Origin: Nemania diffusa
Lineage: Eukaryota; Ascomycota; Sordariomycetes; Xylariales; Xylariaceae
Length of the DNA stretch: 64,000 nt
Direction of reading: 5' to 3'
Assembly: GCA_038501195.1 (NCBI GenBank)
Contig: JBBPUQ010000008.1
Span: 848,001 to 912,000, forward strand
In this document: piece by piece, positions 45,678 through 56,974 of the stretch
Numbering within the stretch: the stretch's first letter is position 1
Layout of the letters: each line of letters begins with the position of its first letter
Made by a program: the position numbers and the translations under genes
Notes under the pieces: generated by a model
Databases searched by the model: none
What the model saw: only the letters and a program-made list of their open reading frames with translations
What the model was told of the DNA's origin: nothing

Positions 45678-48600
45678 TCAAATCGGCTCATCCCTCGGCT
45701 CAATAAGCACCTCATTAACAGCCACATGCCCCGGCTGACAAAGCGCAAACAAAACCGCCTCCGCGACCTCCCGCGCACTAAGCACCTTCGCGCCCGTCGG
45801 CATCCCATACTTCCTAACCGCCTCCTGATCCGTGCTCAACCCCAACAACCCCGTATCCGTATTCCCCGGCTGCACAGACGTGACCCTGAGCCCCGACCCC
45901 GCGGTCTCGAGCCGTAGGCTCTGCAGCGCCGCTTCAACAAAGAACTTGCTGGCCGAGTACACCCCGAGGCCTGGAAACACCTTGCGCCCGGCGTCCGACG
46001 ACACCGCCACGACGTGCCCGGTCCCGCGCGCGAGCATACCGGGCACGGTGGACGCGAGGCAGTGCAGAAGCCCCTTGCAGTTCACGTCGACGGTGCGGTC
46101 CCACTGCGCCGTCTGCGCGTGCGCCATGAGCGTGTAGTACATGACGCCGGCGCAGGCGACGAGCACGTCGACGTCGCCGAGGTCCGCGCGCGCGCGGCGC
46201 ACGAGCGCCTCCACCTGCGCCGCGTCCGTCACGTCCGTCGCCTGCGCGAGCACCCGCACGCCGAAGTCGGCGGAGAGCCGCGCCGCGAGCGCGTCCAGGG
46301 CGTCGGCGCGGCGCGCGGCGAGGGCGACGTGCGCGCCTTCGCGGGCGAGGGCGGTGGCCACGGCGGCGCCGATGCCGGAGGACGCGCCCGTCACGACGGC
46401 GATGCGGCCGGCGAGTCTGCCCTTCTTCGCGGCGGCCGAGAGGGAGGGGCTGGGAGTTTGGCGGCGCGGTGGGCGGGGGAGCCAGCCGCGGGCGCAGAAG
46501 TGGCGGGTGTAGGTCTCGAAGAGCTTGCTGTCGATCTTGGGCCGTTCGAGGCCCGCCGTCGCGAGTAGGGGGCCGGTTATCGGGTCTTTGAGCACGGTGA
46601 TCCACTTCAGAGCCTCGATCGTCGGCATGCCGCGGCGGAGGATATCTACGGTAAAGATGCTCTCGCCCGATGTAGAGCCTCTCTGCTCGTTCCATAGGGC
46701 GACCCAGTCCTCCCAACCGAGCGGCTTCGTAGGATAGCCTAGCTCTCCAAGGATGCCGAATAGCTCCTTTGTAGGGAGCGGGTTCGGGTCGCCGAGGTGG
46801 AAGACGCGTTGTTCTGTGTCGGCAATATCGGCTATTGAAAGTATGGCCTTGCTGACGAAGTCGGCCGGTGTCATCTCCGCATACCACCCGTTGACATCCG
46901 GAGCATGGCCTAGCTGGAGCGACTCGACGACTAGCGCATTGAGGAGGTCATAGGTGTTTGATGACCCGGAGGTGCTATGTCCGCTAATCGTTCCTGGGCG
47001 GTAGATTCTTGCTGGGAGACCTCGCTCGGCAGCAGCAAGAATAAGTTGCTCAGCCACCCATTTCGTCTGTCCATATCCATCTAGGAGCTTTTCCGGGACG
47101 TCGTTGATAGCCACCATGGCATCTTCGGACCAACCATCCACAGAGTTGGGAAGCACGCCGTTCGTAGAGATATGGTGGACAGTCGCCCCGGCCTGAGAAG
47201 CGAGTCGCACTATTTCCCTGGTGCCGATCACATTGGCGCCACGCATGGCTGCGTAGGGGTATACAAGATTAACAGTCGCGGCGGAGTGGATGATGACTTG
47301 CACGCGTGATGCTAGTTCATCAAAGGCATCCAGTGACAGGCCAAGTCGTGTCCTTGACAAGTTGGCTGGGAGAATCTCGATGCGGTCGAGTATGGAGTCA
47401 TTCCACAGTCCTAAGTCCAATAGATTGCTACGGACCCGAGCCATGCCGCCAGTCTGGTTCCTATCCTTCCCAACATCGGTGAAGCGCACAAGGCAAATGA
47501 TGCGCGCAGTCGTCGTTTCAATTAGAGTATGGAGTAAGAAGGCCCCTAGGTATCCAGTCGTGCCAGTCAATAAGACAGTTTCTGCTTCACTAAGCCGTTG
47601 CATCTTAGTTGACTTTGGTTGAAACTCGGCTGGGAGAATAGAGTCGGCTTGCAGCACACGAGGTAAGTCGGCCTGTACAGCCGCTGTGTGGCCATCTCGT
47701 GCGTCTCGCACAACCTCTAGATGTCCCTGAAGTGTTGGGTTTCCAGCAAGACGAGCCAAGGGAACTGGAAAGCCGTATTTGCCTGTTAATCTCGTAATAA
47801 GTTCCACCAGTGCGAGACTATGGCCTCCAAGGTCGAAGAAACCATGTTCCTGCTGCATCACCGTTGTGAAGGGTATGTTCAAGACCGCCGCCCATATCTT
47901 TGCAATATCTTTGAGCGTGATCTTCTGGTCAGTATCTTCCTTCTCCCCATTTACCTGTGCCTTAACCGGACTTCGAGCCCGAGTTGGGGAAGGGAGGCCT
48001 TTCATATCGATTTTCCCGGATACCTCATGAGTTGGAAGAGCATCCATTTGAACCCAGACAACAGGAATCATGTAGTGTGCGAGATGCGATGAAAGTATTC
48101 GCCTTGCTTCCGGACTAAACCCGGCTTCATCGATAACTACGGTCGGACGCTCTTCTGTCGCCTCAGGATCCGCGACCACGTACGCTACTAGCTGCCGATC
48201 AAGACCATCGCCATGGGCAACAATAGCACACTGACTGAATGCGAGATGCGTCATTATTGTGTGTGCTACAGCTCTAGGTTGTATGCTGTACCCCCTTAAT
48301 TTTATCATAGATCCCACACGCCCTGTAATCTCGAGGAGGCCAGATGGTAGCATCCGGGCAGTGTCACCCGTCTTGTACATCCGGGCTCCGGGCGTCGAGT
48401 CAAATGGATCCTGAACAAAGGCTTTTGCTGTAGTTTCCGGTAAATTAAGATATCCTCGAGCCAGAAGATCACCTCCGATAACCAGCTCTCCACTAGCACC
48501 ATTTTCTACTCTATCGCCTGCTTCGTCGACAATATAAGTGTGCTCAGGATCTATAGGGGGGCCCACTGGGACCACCTGCGCTTCGTTGTCGAGCATCTCA

Positions 48601-49547
48601 CCAATATCGCCACAAGCTATCTCGTGCGTTTCGCTAGCACTGTAGACATTGAGGAGACGTGCATCGGGGAGGGCCCTGAGGCCTCTCCGTGCCAGATCAG
48701 TAGTCACGACTTCTCCATTAAGCCACAAAGTTCGCAAGTCCTTCAGACGAGCACCGAAATGTGAGTCCCTTGCTAAGACTGTTGCAAATAAGGTCGGCGT
48801 CATCAAAGTTTCAGTGATGCGCTTCGACTGTAGTAGCTCAACAAGAGCCACGGGGTCATAGCTCTTCTCATCCGGTATTGTCACTACTGTGGCGCCCCGA
48901 AGTAGGGGCCGTAGGATTTCCCAAACGAAGAAAACATTGCAAGCCACGCGATCGCCGGGCCCGAGATCACTAACGCCGAATCTTAAATTGTAAGAGCGGA
49001 CAGCCGCACGATGAGGGTTGGCGATCCCCTTTGGCCGCCCCGTGGTGCCTGAGGAATACGACACAAAAGCGAGGCGTTCAAGATCGTCCTCAGCCACAGC
49101 CGACAAGCCATCCCCCGAGCCATTGGGGAGAGGACAGTCGTCTTTTGCGGCTTCTTGGTCATCGAGGACGATGAGCGGAACATCGCTCTTGATCTGGCCG
49201 ACGTGGGCCATATGGGTAATGACGACGGTGGGTCGGGCGTCCTCGAGAACGTCGGCTAGTAATCCGGGGGGATATGCAAGCTCCAGCACGAGAAAGGCGC
49301 CCCCGGCCCTGAGCGCTGCAAGGCACGCAATGACGTAGTCGGCGCTTCGGCCCATCAGGACGCCGACCAGGCTGTCGCGGCCGACGCCCCGGCGGCGAAG
49401 GCGACTAGCGAGCCCGTCGACGTGGGCGTCGAGTTCCGCATAGGTCAGACTGACAGGGCCATCTTCTAAGGCCACTGCATCCGGCGTGGACGTGACCTGG
49501 CTCGAGAAGAGTGCCGCGAGGTCCTTGTTGGTGTCGATTATGGTCAT
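45678..49547 (-). CDS. ATRR: NRPS-like carboxylate reductase A-T-R1-R2, probable glycine betaine reductase (ATRR)
   Basis: Single exon, 1289 residues from ATG 49547; the frame extends 11 codons further with no ATG. Adenylation domain (about 5-515): SYSSGTTGRPKG, NVYSASETHE, ELVIGGDLLARGYLN, YKTGDTARM, SGKIDMKGL. Carrier domain: FFDLGGHSLALVE, phosphopantetheine Ser at about 577. R1, thioester reductase (about 660-1010): TGTTGYLGAFLLHTL, YGQTKWVAEQL, RPGTISGHS. R2, C-terminal SDR (about 1048-1285): VTGASSGIGAAVATALA and YSASKFFVEAALQ. This order matches fungal ATRR, which activates glycine betaine and reduces it first to the aldehyde and then to choline. No condensation domain is present. R2 is much more GC-rich than the A domain. 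The substrate is inferred from architecture only. Confidence 0.85.
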   Translation of the reverse strand: MTIIDTNKDLAALFSSQVTSTPDAVALEDGPVSLTYAELDAHVDGLASRLRRRGVGRDSLVGVLMGRSADYVIACLAALRAGGAFLVLELAYPPGLLADVLEDARPTVVITHMAHVGQIKSDVPLIVLDDQEAAKDDCPLPNGSGDGLSAVAEDDLERLAFVSYSSGTTGRPKGIANPHRAAVRSYNLRFGVSDLGPGDRVACNVFFVWEILRPLLRGATVVTIPDEKSYDPVALVELLQSKRITETLMTPTLFATVLARDSHFGARLKDLRTLWLNGEVVTTDLARRGLRALPDARLLNVYSASETHEIACGDIGEMLDNEAQVVPVGPPIDPEHTYIVDEAGDRVENGASGELVIGGDLLARGYLNLPETTAKAFVQDPFDSTPGARMYKTGDTARMLPSGLLEITGRVGSMIKLRGYSIQPRAVAHTIMTHLAFSQCAIVAHGDGLDRQLVAYVVADPEATEERPTVVIDEAGFSPEARRILSSHLAHYMIPVVWVQMDALPTHEVSGKIDMKGLPSPTRARSPVKAQVNGEKEDTDQKITLKDIAKIWAAVLNIPFTTVMQQEHGFFDLGGHSLALVELITRLTGKYGFPVPLARLAGNPTLQGHLEVVRDARDGHTAAVQADLPRVLQADSILPAEFQPKSTKMQRLSEAETVLLTGTTGYLGAFLLHTLIETTTARIICLVRFTDVGKDRNQTGGMARVRSNLLDLGLWNDSILDRIEILPANLSRTRLGLSLDAFDELASRVQVIIHSAATVNLVYPYAAMRGANVIGTREIVRLASQAGATVHHISTNGVLPNSVDGWSEDAMVAINDVPEKLLDGYGQTKWVAEQLILAAAERGLPARIYRPGTISGHSTSGSSNTYDLLNALVVESLQLGHAPDVNGWYAEMTPADFVSKAILSIADIADTEQRVFHLGDPNPLPTKELFGILGELGYPTKPLGWEDWVALWNEQRGSTSGESIFTVDILRRGMPTIEALKWITVLKDPITGPLLATAGLERPKIDSKLFETYTRHFCARGWLPRPPRRQTPSPSLSAAAKKGRLAGRIAVVTGASSGIGAAVATALAREGAHVALAARRADALDALAARLSADFGVRVLAQATDVTDAAQVEALVRRARADLGDVDVLVACAGVMYYTLMAHAQTAQWDRTVDVNCKGLLHCLASTVPGMLARGTGHVVAVSSDAGRKVFPGLGVYSASKFFVEAALQSLRLETAGSGLRVTSVQPGNTDTGLLGLSTDQEAVRKYGMPTGAKVLSAREVAEAVLFALCQPGHVAVNEVLIEPRDEPI

Positions 49548-49736
49548 CTTTGGACCCGGTCTCCACGGCAGATGCAGCAATTCTCTCCGGCAGTGGCAGC
49601 AATGGTTCTAAAGCGGCGTGGACTCTGCAGCTTCGTGAAGAGAGGAGAACTCGCCAAGTCAGGGGAGAGAGAAGAGTGTGGAGCGCCCTAAACCACCGGG
49701 TCTACGTCTATCGTCTTTAGTGAAATACTAAGGTAG

Positions 49737-49991
49737 CTTAAACGAACTGCAGACCTCGGAGAGGAATGGACAGAGTCTCTACGAATGAAATACGGGCTTC
49801 GTGACGTCGTGCCTGCTTTTACGGATCACTATGATATGATGCAGCAGGCTTTAGAAAGAGCAAATCGTAGTAAATACGGCGCTATCCCCCTTTTTCCTAT
49901 TCGTGCGATACTAGGCATCTATCTCGGTTACCTACATATCAAAGTCTGCAGACTTCCTCATAGATTAAGAAAAAGTAAAAATAAAAGATAA
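49737..49991 (+). other. Orphan coding-like frame upstream of ATRR
   Basis: An open frame of 84 codons plus stop, with an ATG at 49785. The first 50 residues (ADLGEEWTESLRMKYGLRD, then FTDHYDMMQQALERANRSKYG) look like a real helical protein. The end is AT-rich and lysine/arginine-rich, as in read-through into non-coding DNA. It is probably a gene fragment. No family is recognised. Confidence 0.25.
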
Positions 49992-51895
49992 AAATAAAAT
50001 AAAAGTGTGATGAAATATCAGTTAGATAGTATTCCTCGCCCCTATTGATCACTATCAACGATTGGTACCACGAGCCATGCCTGGATGCGTGGCCGTGCTG
50101 TCGTCAGATAGCGGTCAGGACCCGTGAACGGTTCTAGATCGTGTTGATGAGCGTGTAAGCTTGGCACGTCCGGAAACCGGCCTCACACACCGGGGGGCGA
50201 TGGCGATCAAATAGTGTGATGAACCATTCAGAGTGCATAGACACGCTTCAGCCACAGCATGAGCATATCAGGCATTGGGTCCCGTGATGCCCTCGGAGGC
50301 GAGAGAGGCAGCCCGAATGAAGATTGATAGGAGAGCATCATCTCACCTCCACATACTGTACGCAGACTGACCGGGTAGAGCGAGGTGAATGGCGCCGACC
50401 GTAGCCGACACTCGAGCTACGCCCGCACTAATCATTTACACTATACGCATACTGTACGCAGTACTTACATTGTGGGGTGACGGCTCGTGAAACGAGTTAT
50501 CAGACGTCATAGCGTATAAGAAAGCTAGATCCGGAAGGCATTGAAACGTGTTCTTACAAAACAAAAAATTTAACCCTGTTTCTTGCCTTCGGACTGTGCG
50601 ACCTCGGCCCGTTTTGGCTACCATCAACGATACAGAAAGTGTAGAATAATGCTCAGTAAGACAACGCTTAAAAGTGTAAATCCATAAGTATGTAAGTGAG
50701 CTATAACCCGTGAGAGCGAGGTTGGTCCAATCGGAAGCTAATGTAGGTAGGTACTCTAACAGTTTCTCTAGTGAGAAGTAACGCATACAAGTCTTAGATG
50801 TGTGGGTTTAAAGGTGAATAATTTAGCTGGATTTAGACCTGTCTTAGATGAAATACGATACGATACGATTTCACTTCAGATAAGCCACAAGAAACTATTG
50901 CAAATTTACAATACATCTTGTAAAGAAACTAGAAGCCCCTAAATATGTTTGACTGTGCTCAGTACCTAGTCTAAATTTAAGAAGCTTCAGTTCCGTCAAG
51001 CATGACTTAGAATCGGTAAGTTTTGGCGACGCATACCTACGTTATATGTACCTACCTAGTCAAGGGGATTTTGATCTTGGGGCAATGTTAGTGGGGGTTG
51101 GGAGAGGTGCGTGCACTAACTAAGGAGCGAAGTTAGCGGTGTCCAGGGCTTATAAAACTCTGATACTACCTGATCTATGAAGTATCCTCGTCTACATGTT
51201 GTCCTAATTTTAGTAGAAGGGAAAGACAATCATGGCGAGAACAATTAGCACATGACAAACCTCATGCACAAGCACTTCTATTAAAAGACTCATAAAATTT
51301 GAGGTAGGTATCACGTAGATGAGCAACCAGAGAAAACCTAGTAGAAGAAGGCTGAAAACCAACCGCTAACCGCCCGTGCACCCAAACATGGACAAGTTAC
51401 AGAGGTCGGTTTATAATGATATCATAGTACGTACGACCGTACCCTATCCTTGCCACAAATCTCGAATCTCAAGGAGCAGATCTCGAGCACGTAAAATTAA
51501 AAAACCGGCGTAAAATGAAAGTGATTGGTCAAAAAAGATAGATATTTATGGACACGTCCCAAGTGCTGCCTAGCGTACGTGGAAAAGGAACCCATTTGGT
51601 TTATTGGTGGCTCACAGTCAAGCATACTGTATACTTAGGAGTACCTTTGAATGTCCTTGCATACCATTATTGATTCAAATTTTCTTTCCCCGCCGCACGT
51701 TTGCGTTGCGTGGCTTACTTGCATTGATTGGAAGTTATAGCAGCACTTGTATTACCTACATTTGTCGCGTCCCAGTCGCGAGAGGCATCCACGGTAGACT
51801 ACGTATCTCCAAATTACCATGGTTGATCGGTCTTGAGAAGCAGCAATTTGCGAACAGACATGGGATGCATTCCTGCATATCATATCCGCCACTAT
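49992..51895. other. Intergenic, about 1.9 kb
   Basis: No supported gene. 50040-50440 is more GC-rich than its surroundings but has stops in every frame. CATACTGTACGCAG occurs twice, near 50352 and 50448. The rest is AT-rich. Confidence 0.45.
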
Positions 51896-53640
51896 TGCCA
51901 ACGGCAGCTAGACGATAGGATGTCGACAAAGAAAACGTATTGGATGGGAGAGGTCGTGAACAAAGCGCTGATAGATATGCAGTTGACCGCAAGATAGCAG
52001 AGAAGTGCATAAATATGAGGCTGTGAATGAGTCATAATTCGTCCAAGCGCGCCCGTGTTGGCTGCAAGCGGGAATGCTGGAGTAAAAGCAAGGGTCTGGG
52101 CGAGGCTGGTAGAGAATGGGTCTTTTGCAGGGTGTAGCTCTAGCAGAAAACAACAGGAAAAGAAAAAGAGTCTAGGAGAAGGGCAGAGCCTATCGGCCAA
52201 TGAACCTACGCTATACGTGAGGATCTCCACTGAATCCCACAGCGTAACCGCATTCAATGAAACCAAGGAATTTAGCTTTGTTCCCTATCTCACCAGTCCG
52301 GTACCATTGACGTGGCCTCAATTAGGCAGTCTGTCAGCAGAGTTGGAGCACAGGCGAATGAAAACCTTCGAATGCTCTGACAATAGACAATACCAAAACG
52401 GAGACAGGACACACAAGTGTAAAAAGCGGTGGTGAGTGAATAAGGTGCGAGATGGTAGGTAGCACCTAGCATGGAGGGAAATGTGCGGCTGGAGATGACT
52501 GAGTGGCCCCGGCCCCCGAAACCACCGAAATGAGACCTGCGACTTGCAGTGAACGATCGTCGCAGCTAAGAAAATACCGGCTGGGGCGGCGAAGGAGACC
52601 TGCATTGTCAGCCGCGACATCGCAAAGGGATACGAATACTTCCAACTAAGTGGTTGGCGCGCCTAGACATCACGAGCTGCTCGACTCATGCTACCCCCTT
52701 ATCTAGATAATTAAATAGCAGCTAAGCAAAAACGACCTCATCAATCGGCAATAATGCTAGGGGGGAAAACATGAGTAGCGTATCCGAAAAGTATATGTGT
52801 GCGGGAAAAAAAAGTCAGGAGAAAAGAGCCGAAGAACTGAATGTGAAAGGTCCCTAGGGAGGTAGGGAGGAGGGTAAAGCATGAAAAAGGGGCGAAAGGG
52901 CGGAAAGGGATGGGGGGAGAAGGCCGGGGGCTTGATTGCGAGTTTCAAGGAGTACAGGGTTTCAGTGCTAAGGTTACGCAGGCGGCCTAGGGAGCCTTCC
53001 TGGTGCTAAAAGCCTCTGCAACACACTCCTCCCTAGTCTAGACTTACCTGGGCGTGGCCTAGCGACCAATCAACATGACGGCTCTGGACCGTCGGTTGTT
53101 GGACCCAGTGCGGACTCGTTGGGTTGGAAACTGGGTGCTGGGCAGCATCAGAGCGAAAGCGCGTTTGCTTCCTGACCGACTGGCTTTGCTGGAAGCGGTT
53201 AACCGAGTCATGCCGCCCTCTCTTCGCACTCTGGCTTGTCACTGTCGGTGCATCTTTGCAAGATTGTTTCTCGAAATAGAATACTTCATCATGCGACGGG
53301 TTAAGGTGTTGAGTAGAAGGGCGAGATGAAGCTGATGAGTGGTGACGGGACTAGGTTTGATTGAAAAGAGAGAGATTGCGTCGGTTGGTTGGGATGCAGA
53401 AAGAAGTGAGAGAGAGGAAGAAGAAAAGTGACTTGTAGGAACCAAGAGCTTGTGGCGGGTCAGGAGAGGAAGATTACAGAATAAAGCAGACAGAGTCAAG
53501 GGCCGAGGATGTCGGATGATTGGTTGTAAATTTGCCATAGCCCCACTGGGTGCGGCAAGCATAAAGTCAGCGAGCAGTGATTTGTGGATGGACGCCACAT
53601 TGGGGGGGCGTGGCGGCCTAAAAGGTCAATAGACGGCCCA
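51896..53640 (-). other. Purine/pyrimidine-skewed stretch, possible non-coding minus-strand leader
   Basis: On the minus strand this stretch is strongly pyrimidine-rich, like fungal 5' leaders, for example TCTTCCTCTCTCTCACTTC near 53410. A canonical donor, CGCCCAG|GTAAGTCTAG, has its last exon base at 53048. Minus-strand frames of up to 124 codons show no domain, and the nearest minus-strand gene (ATRR) starts 3.5 kb further left. It could be a divergent non-coding transcript or a very long leader. Confidence 0.3.
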
Positions 53641-53689
53641 CGAAGGAGGCTGACCCCAAAAAATTATAAGAAGCCCAACATCCCCTCAA

Positions 53690-55033
53690 CTTCGAATGTT
53701 TTGAAAATCTTGCGCCGAAATCCGGACCGAAAGTCCCCCCATACCTTCCCTCAATAAAATTCCACCCCCACCCGCCTTACGTAATCCTTGCCAGCCAGCC
53801 TCTGTCAGCTGTCAGTCTGTTCAAGTACGTCTGGCACCGTAATAATTATATTCCCTGGTCGTCGCCGTCCCTCTTCCTAACATCGGTCGACCCACTTAAA
53901 AAAGAATTGCAGCGACACCCCGCTACACTTCCTTCCCACCTACCACACATACCTCATCACCTCGATCGTCACTCTGGCCATTGACATTCCTGCCCCTCCT
54001 TTCATCATCAATACCCCAAGCACTGTTATTGCTGCCTTGCCATCGACTGAAGTGTGTCTTCCGTGGCAACGATCGTGGCACGCACCTGAACTAGCCCTCC
54101 TTGCCAACTGGTAAACAAAGCGGAAGCGACAAAGCACTCTGAAGCCTCGGCTGCCTTGCCTTCCTTTGTTTCATTGTTCATCCATCTATTTAGGACCCTC
54201 CCCGACGCTCAGGCACACGACATCCACCCGTGTCTTGAACTCACTCATTTTCTTTCAGACAACTGGTAGTACTTCGCGCGCCGCACAGGTCATAGTGCAG
54301 TGTCTGTCAGTCATCCAGAGAAAGAAGCCGCAATAGACAAGATTTTGAACTCGCTGTTCCCTCTTCTCGCCTCCGTCGTCGCATAGGCCACCGAGTAGCA
54401 TCGCGTCGTCGTCAAGTCCCATTAGATCTCCGACCTCGACGATACTCTGAGCCCCGTGCGCTTCGGACCTCGTCAAGAATATCGCGATCGTCCTGATAAG
54501 CTATCGAGCAAGAATAACGATCGTTGAGCCTGAACCTCGTGCCTTTGTGTGTGTGCCCCGGTAGACATCCATCTATCGACCACTACGTATCAAGAGAATC
54601 TACAGTTGGGGAGACATTTACTTGTTTATCTCCATCTCTCTCTTCCATTAGTAAGAACTCCTTGCCTTGCTCCGTCTCTTGCATGTTGCCTTCGTAAGCA
54701 CTTATTGTATAGGTGGGGTGGTTTTTTTTTTCCACATTGACGTAGCGGTTGTTACTGATGACTACCCCTCCCCCGCGGTTCATTCATTACCTACTACCTA
54801 TCCTGTTACTGTGCCATCCCAACCCACCTAAACCACCACCTCTCTACACAATATCCCACAAACATATATAATTTTGCCCTGCGACACAGCGCGCACCCAC
54901 CATCCTTCCCTTTCGCATCCCATCAATCACACTCTTTTGACTTCACAAAGCCTAACGTCCTAACCTGAAAGCAGTCCTCACATCGACTCTCGACTCATTC
55001 GTTGAAACACCACTGAGACCGCTTGTCGACAAT
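53690..55033 (+). promoter_or_regulatory. TBP gene promoter and pyrimidine-rich leader
   Basis: On the + strand this 1.3 kb is pyrimidine-rich and free of supported genes. A TATA element, TATATAAT at 54865-54872, lies about 165 nt before the ATG. Possible leader donors (CATTAGTAAGAAC near 54650 and TTCGTAAGCAC near 54690) and an acceptor GAAAGCAG near 54973 suggest 5'-UTR splicing if transcription starts upstream. Confidence 0.4.
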
Positions 55034-55982
55034 ATGGACTCTCTACAGACCCATCCTCAGAATGCAGCGCAAGCCAAGGCATTCACTGCGCCGGGCTCTC
55101 TGTCCTTCCCTACTGCTGCCAGTGAACTCACGCCTCCGTTTGACACCCAGCGCCTTCCGAATGGTGTACAAGGTGGCCAAGCCCAGAATGGGACCGGGGT
55201 GACTCCCGCGACGCCTGCTGCTACCCCTGCCGCAACTCAGGCTGGAAGTGGCTTGACTCCTACTTTGCAGTACGTATAAACATGCATCTAGAATGTCATG
55301 TAAACCTAAGCTTACCTCGCATGCTCAAGAAACATCGTCGCGACGGTCAACTTGGATTGCCGTCTGGACCTGAAGACGATCGCCCTGCATGCGAGAAACG
55401 CGGAGTACAACCCAAAGGTACGGACTTGACATTGTGAACTCAATTGTCATGACTGTCATTTTTGCTGACCTAAACAGCGTTTTGCTGCTGTCATCATGCG
55501 TATTCGCGAGCCCAAGACGACTGCCCTTATCTTTGCCTCTGGCAAGATGGTTGTTACCGGTGCTAAATCTGAGGATGACTCGAAGCTTGCATCCCGCAAG
55601 TATGCGCGCATCATTCAGAAGCTTGGCTTCAATGCCAAGTTCACCGACTTCAAGATTCAGAACATTGTTGGCAGCTGCGACATCAAGTTCCCCATTCGTC
55701 TCGAAGGTCTGGCTTCTCGCCACCACAACTTCAGCTCCTACGAGCCGGAGTTGTTCCCCGGTCTGATCTACCGTATGATCAAGCCCAAGATCGTCCTCCT
55801 CATCTTCGTCAGCGGCAAGATTGTCTTGACCGGTGCTAAAGTGCGCGAGGAGATCTATCAGGCTTTTGAGATGATCTATCCCGTTCTTCAAGGTAAGTTT
55901 AGATATCAGTCCGCTCCCGTACTTATACTCTTTTCGAACTTCTAATACTAACTAAATATGAATAGACTTCCGCAAGGTCTAG
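55034..55982 (+). CDS. tbp1: TATA-box-binding protein
   Basis: Four exons (55034-55269, 55330-55417, 55478-55892, 55966-55982) give 251 residues. The last exon codes only for the C-terminal end, DFRKV. A variable N-terminal domain of about 75 residues has Pro/Ala/Thr repeats ([14 protein letters not shown]). The saddle follows as two direct repeats: [48 protein letters not shown] and [18 protein letters not shown]...[16 protein letters not shown]...[16 protein letters not shown]. The DNA-intercalating Phe residues and TGAK turns are in place. TBP nucleates Pol I, II and III initiation complexes in the nucleus. All conserved residues checked are intact, so the gene is certainly functional. Confidence 0.97.
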
Positions 55983-56974
55983 GTCAGGGCAACATTATAG
56001 ATCATATCAGGCCGTACCTAGCTGGGTACCTCAATCAGCGGTTTTGCGCTGCATTCAGGTCCTGATACTCCACGCCGATTACGCTTCTTCACACACCCAT
56101 AAACTTGTACGAGTATCAAACTCTTCACGATATCACGACTTTGTCCGCGAGTTGTGGCCGGGACATGGATGCCTAGGAATCAAGGATTCCATGCGCCATG
56201 GGTCTGGTCATTTGTAACATTGATTTCCTCAACACTGCATTGCATCGGCGTTCATACACAGGTGTGGATTTTACACAGGAAGGGGCCAGGTTGAATAGTT
56301 TCTTCACAGAACACGTCTCTTAGACCTGGTCAGACGAACAACATAGATTGCATTGCCGCATTCTTCGACAGCACTTGCGCTTGTCAGGCTGTGCTGTTTT
56401 AATTTGGCTCGAGGAAGAAAAGAGGGGATGATGGCGGAAGCGTCAGTCAAACCCCGAGGAGCCCCTGATGGTTACAGGGCACGGGTTGCTATGCCCATGC
56501 TTATTGTTGTGCAGTAGTGATGGACTGTCTAGGCAGCATAATCACTCCTAGCCGCACACAGTTTATTGATTGCCGAAAGGTTTTCACTACCTGATTTGTG
56601 CGTTGTGTATTCTGTGGATGCCCTGGCGAGTGTGCCCTTTCTGGCTCGATTAGCATCACATTGACTCTGATCGCAAGTTATTGCCTCGCCTATCGCCTTA
56701 GTTTCCCAGAAACCCAAAAGAAGAAAAAAAACAGGACCGTAATTCTACGTAGTCTCTTTAAGTAGAGAATACACAAATACTTTACGGGAGAAAATACTGT
56801 GCAAGAATGCCTATATACTCGTGACTTGTCCTAAAGTAGAGAATGCCATTTCACAAAATATACCTAAATATTGCAAGCTGACGCTACTTGTTCTTTTGAC
56901 TTGTCGTCAATATTTGTTTATACTCTCGTTCCTATTAAATGTCACTAGATATATATATATAGTGTGAGAATAAC
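55983..56974. other. Intergenic between TBP and the flavin oxidase
   Basis: The 3' flanks of two convergent genes, about 1 kb. A 62-codon minus frame at 56529-56717 is unsupported. No repeat was found. Confidence 0.5.

Noticed and set aside
46014..46568. Long open frames antisense to the R2 domain of ATRR (184 and 123 codons)
   Set aside because: They are GC-rich shadow frames opposite a strongly conserved SDR domain and have repetitive Arg/Ala composition.
53239..53598. 119-codon minus-strand frame with a Ser/Leu-rich middle
   Set aside because: The composition is that of a pyrimidine-rich leader and not of a protein; it is treated as part of the possible non-coding transcript.
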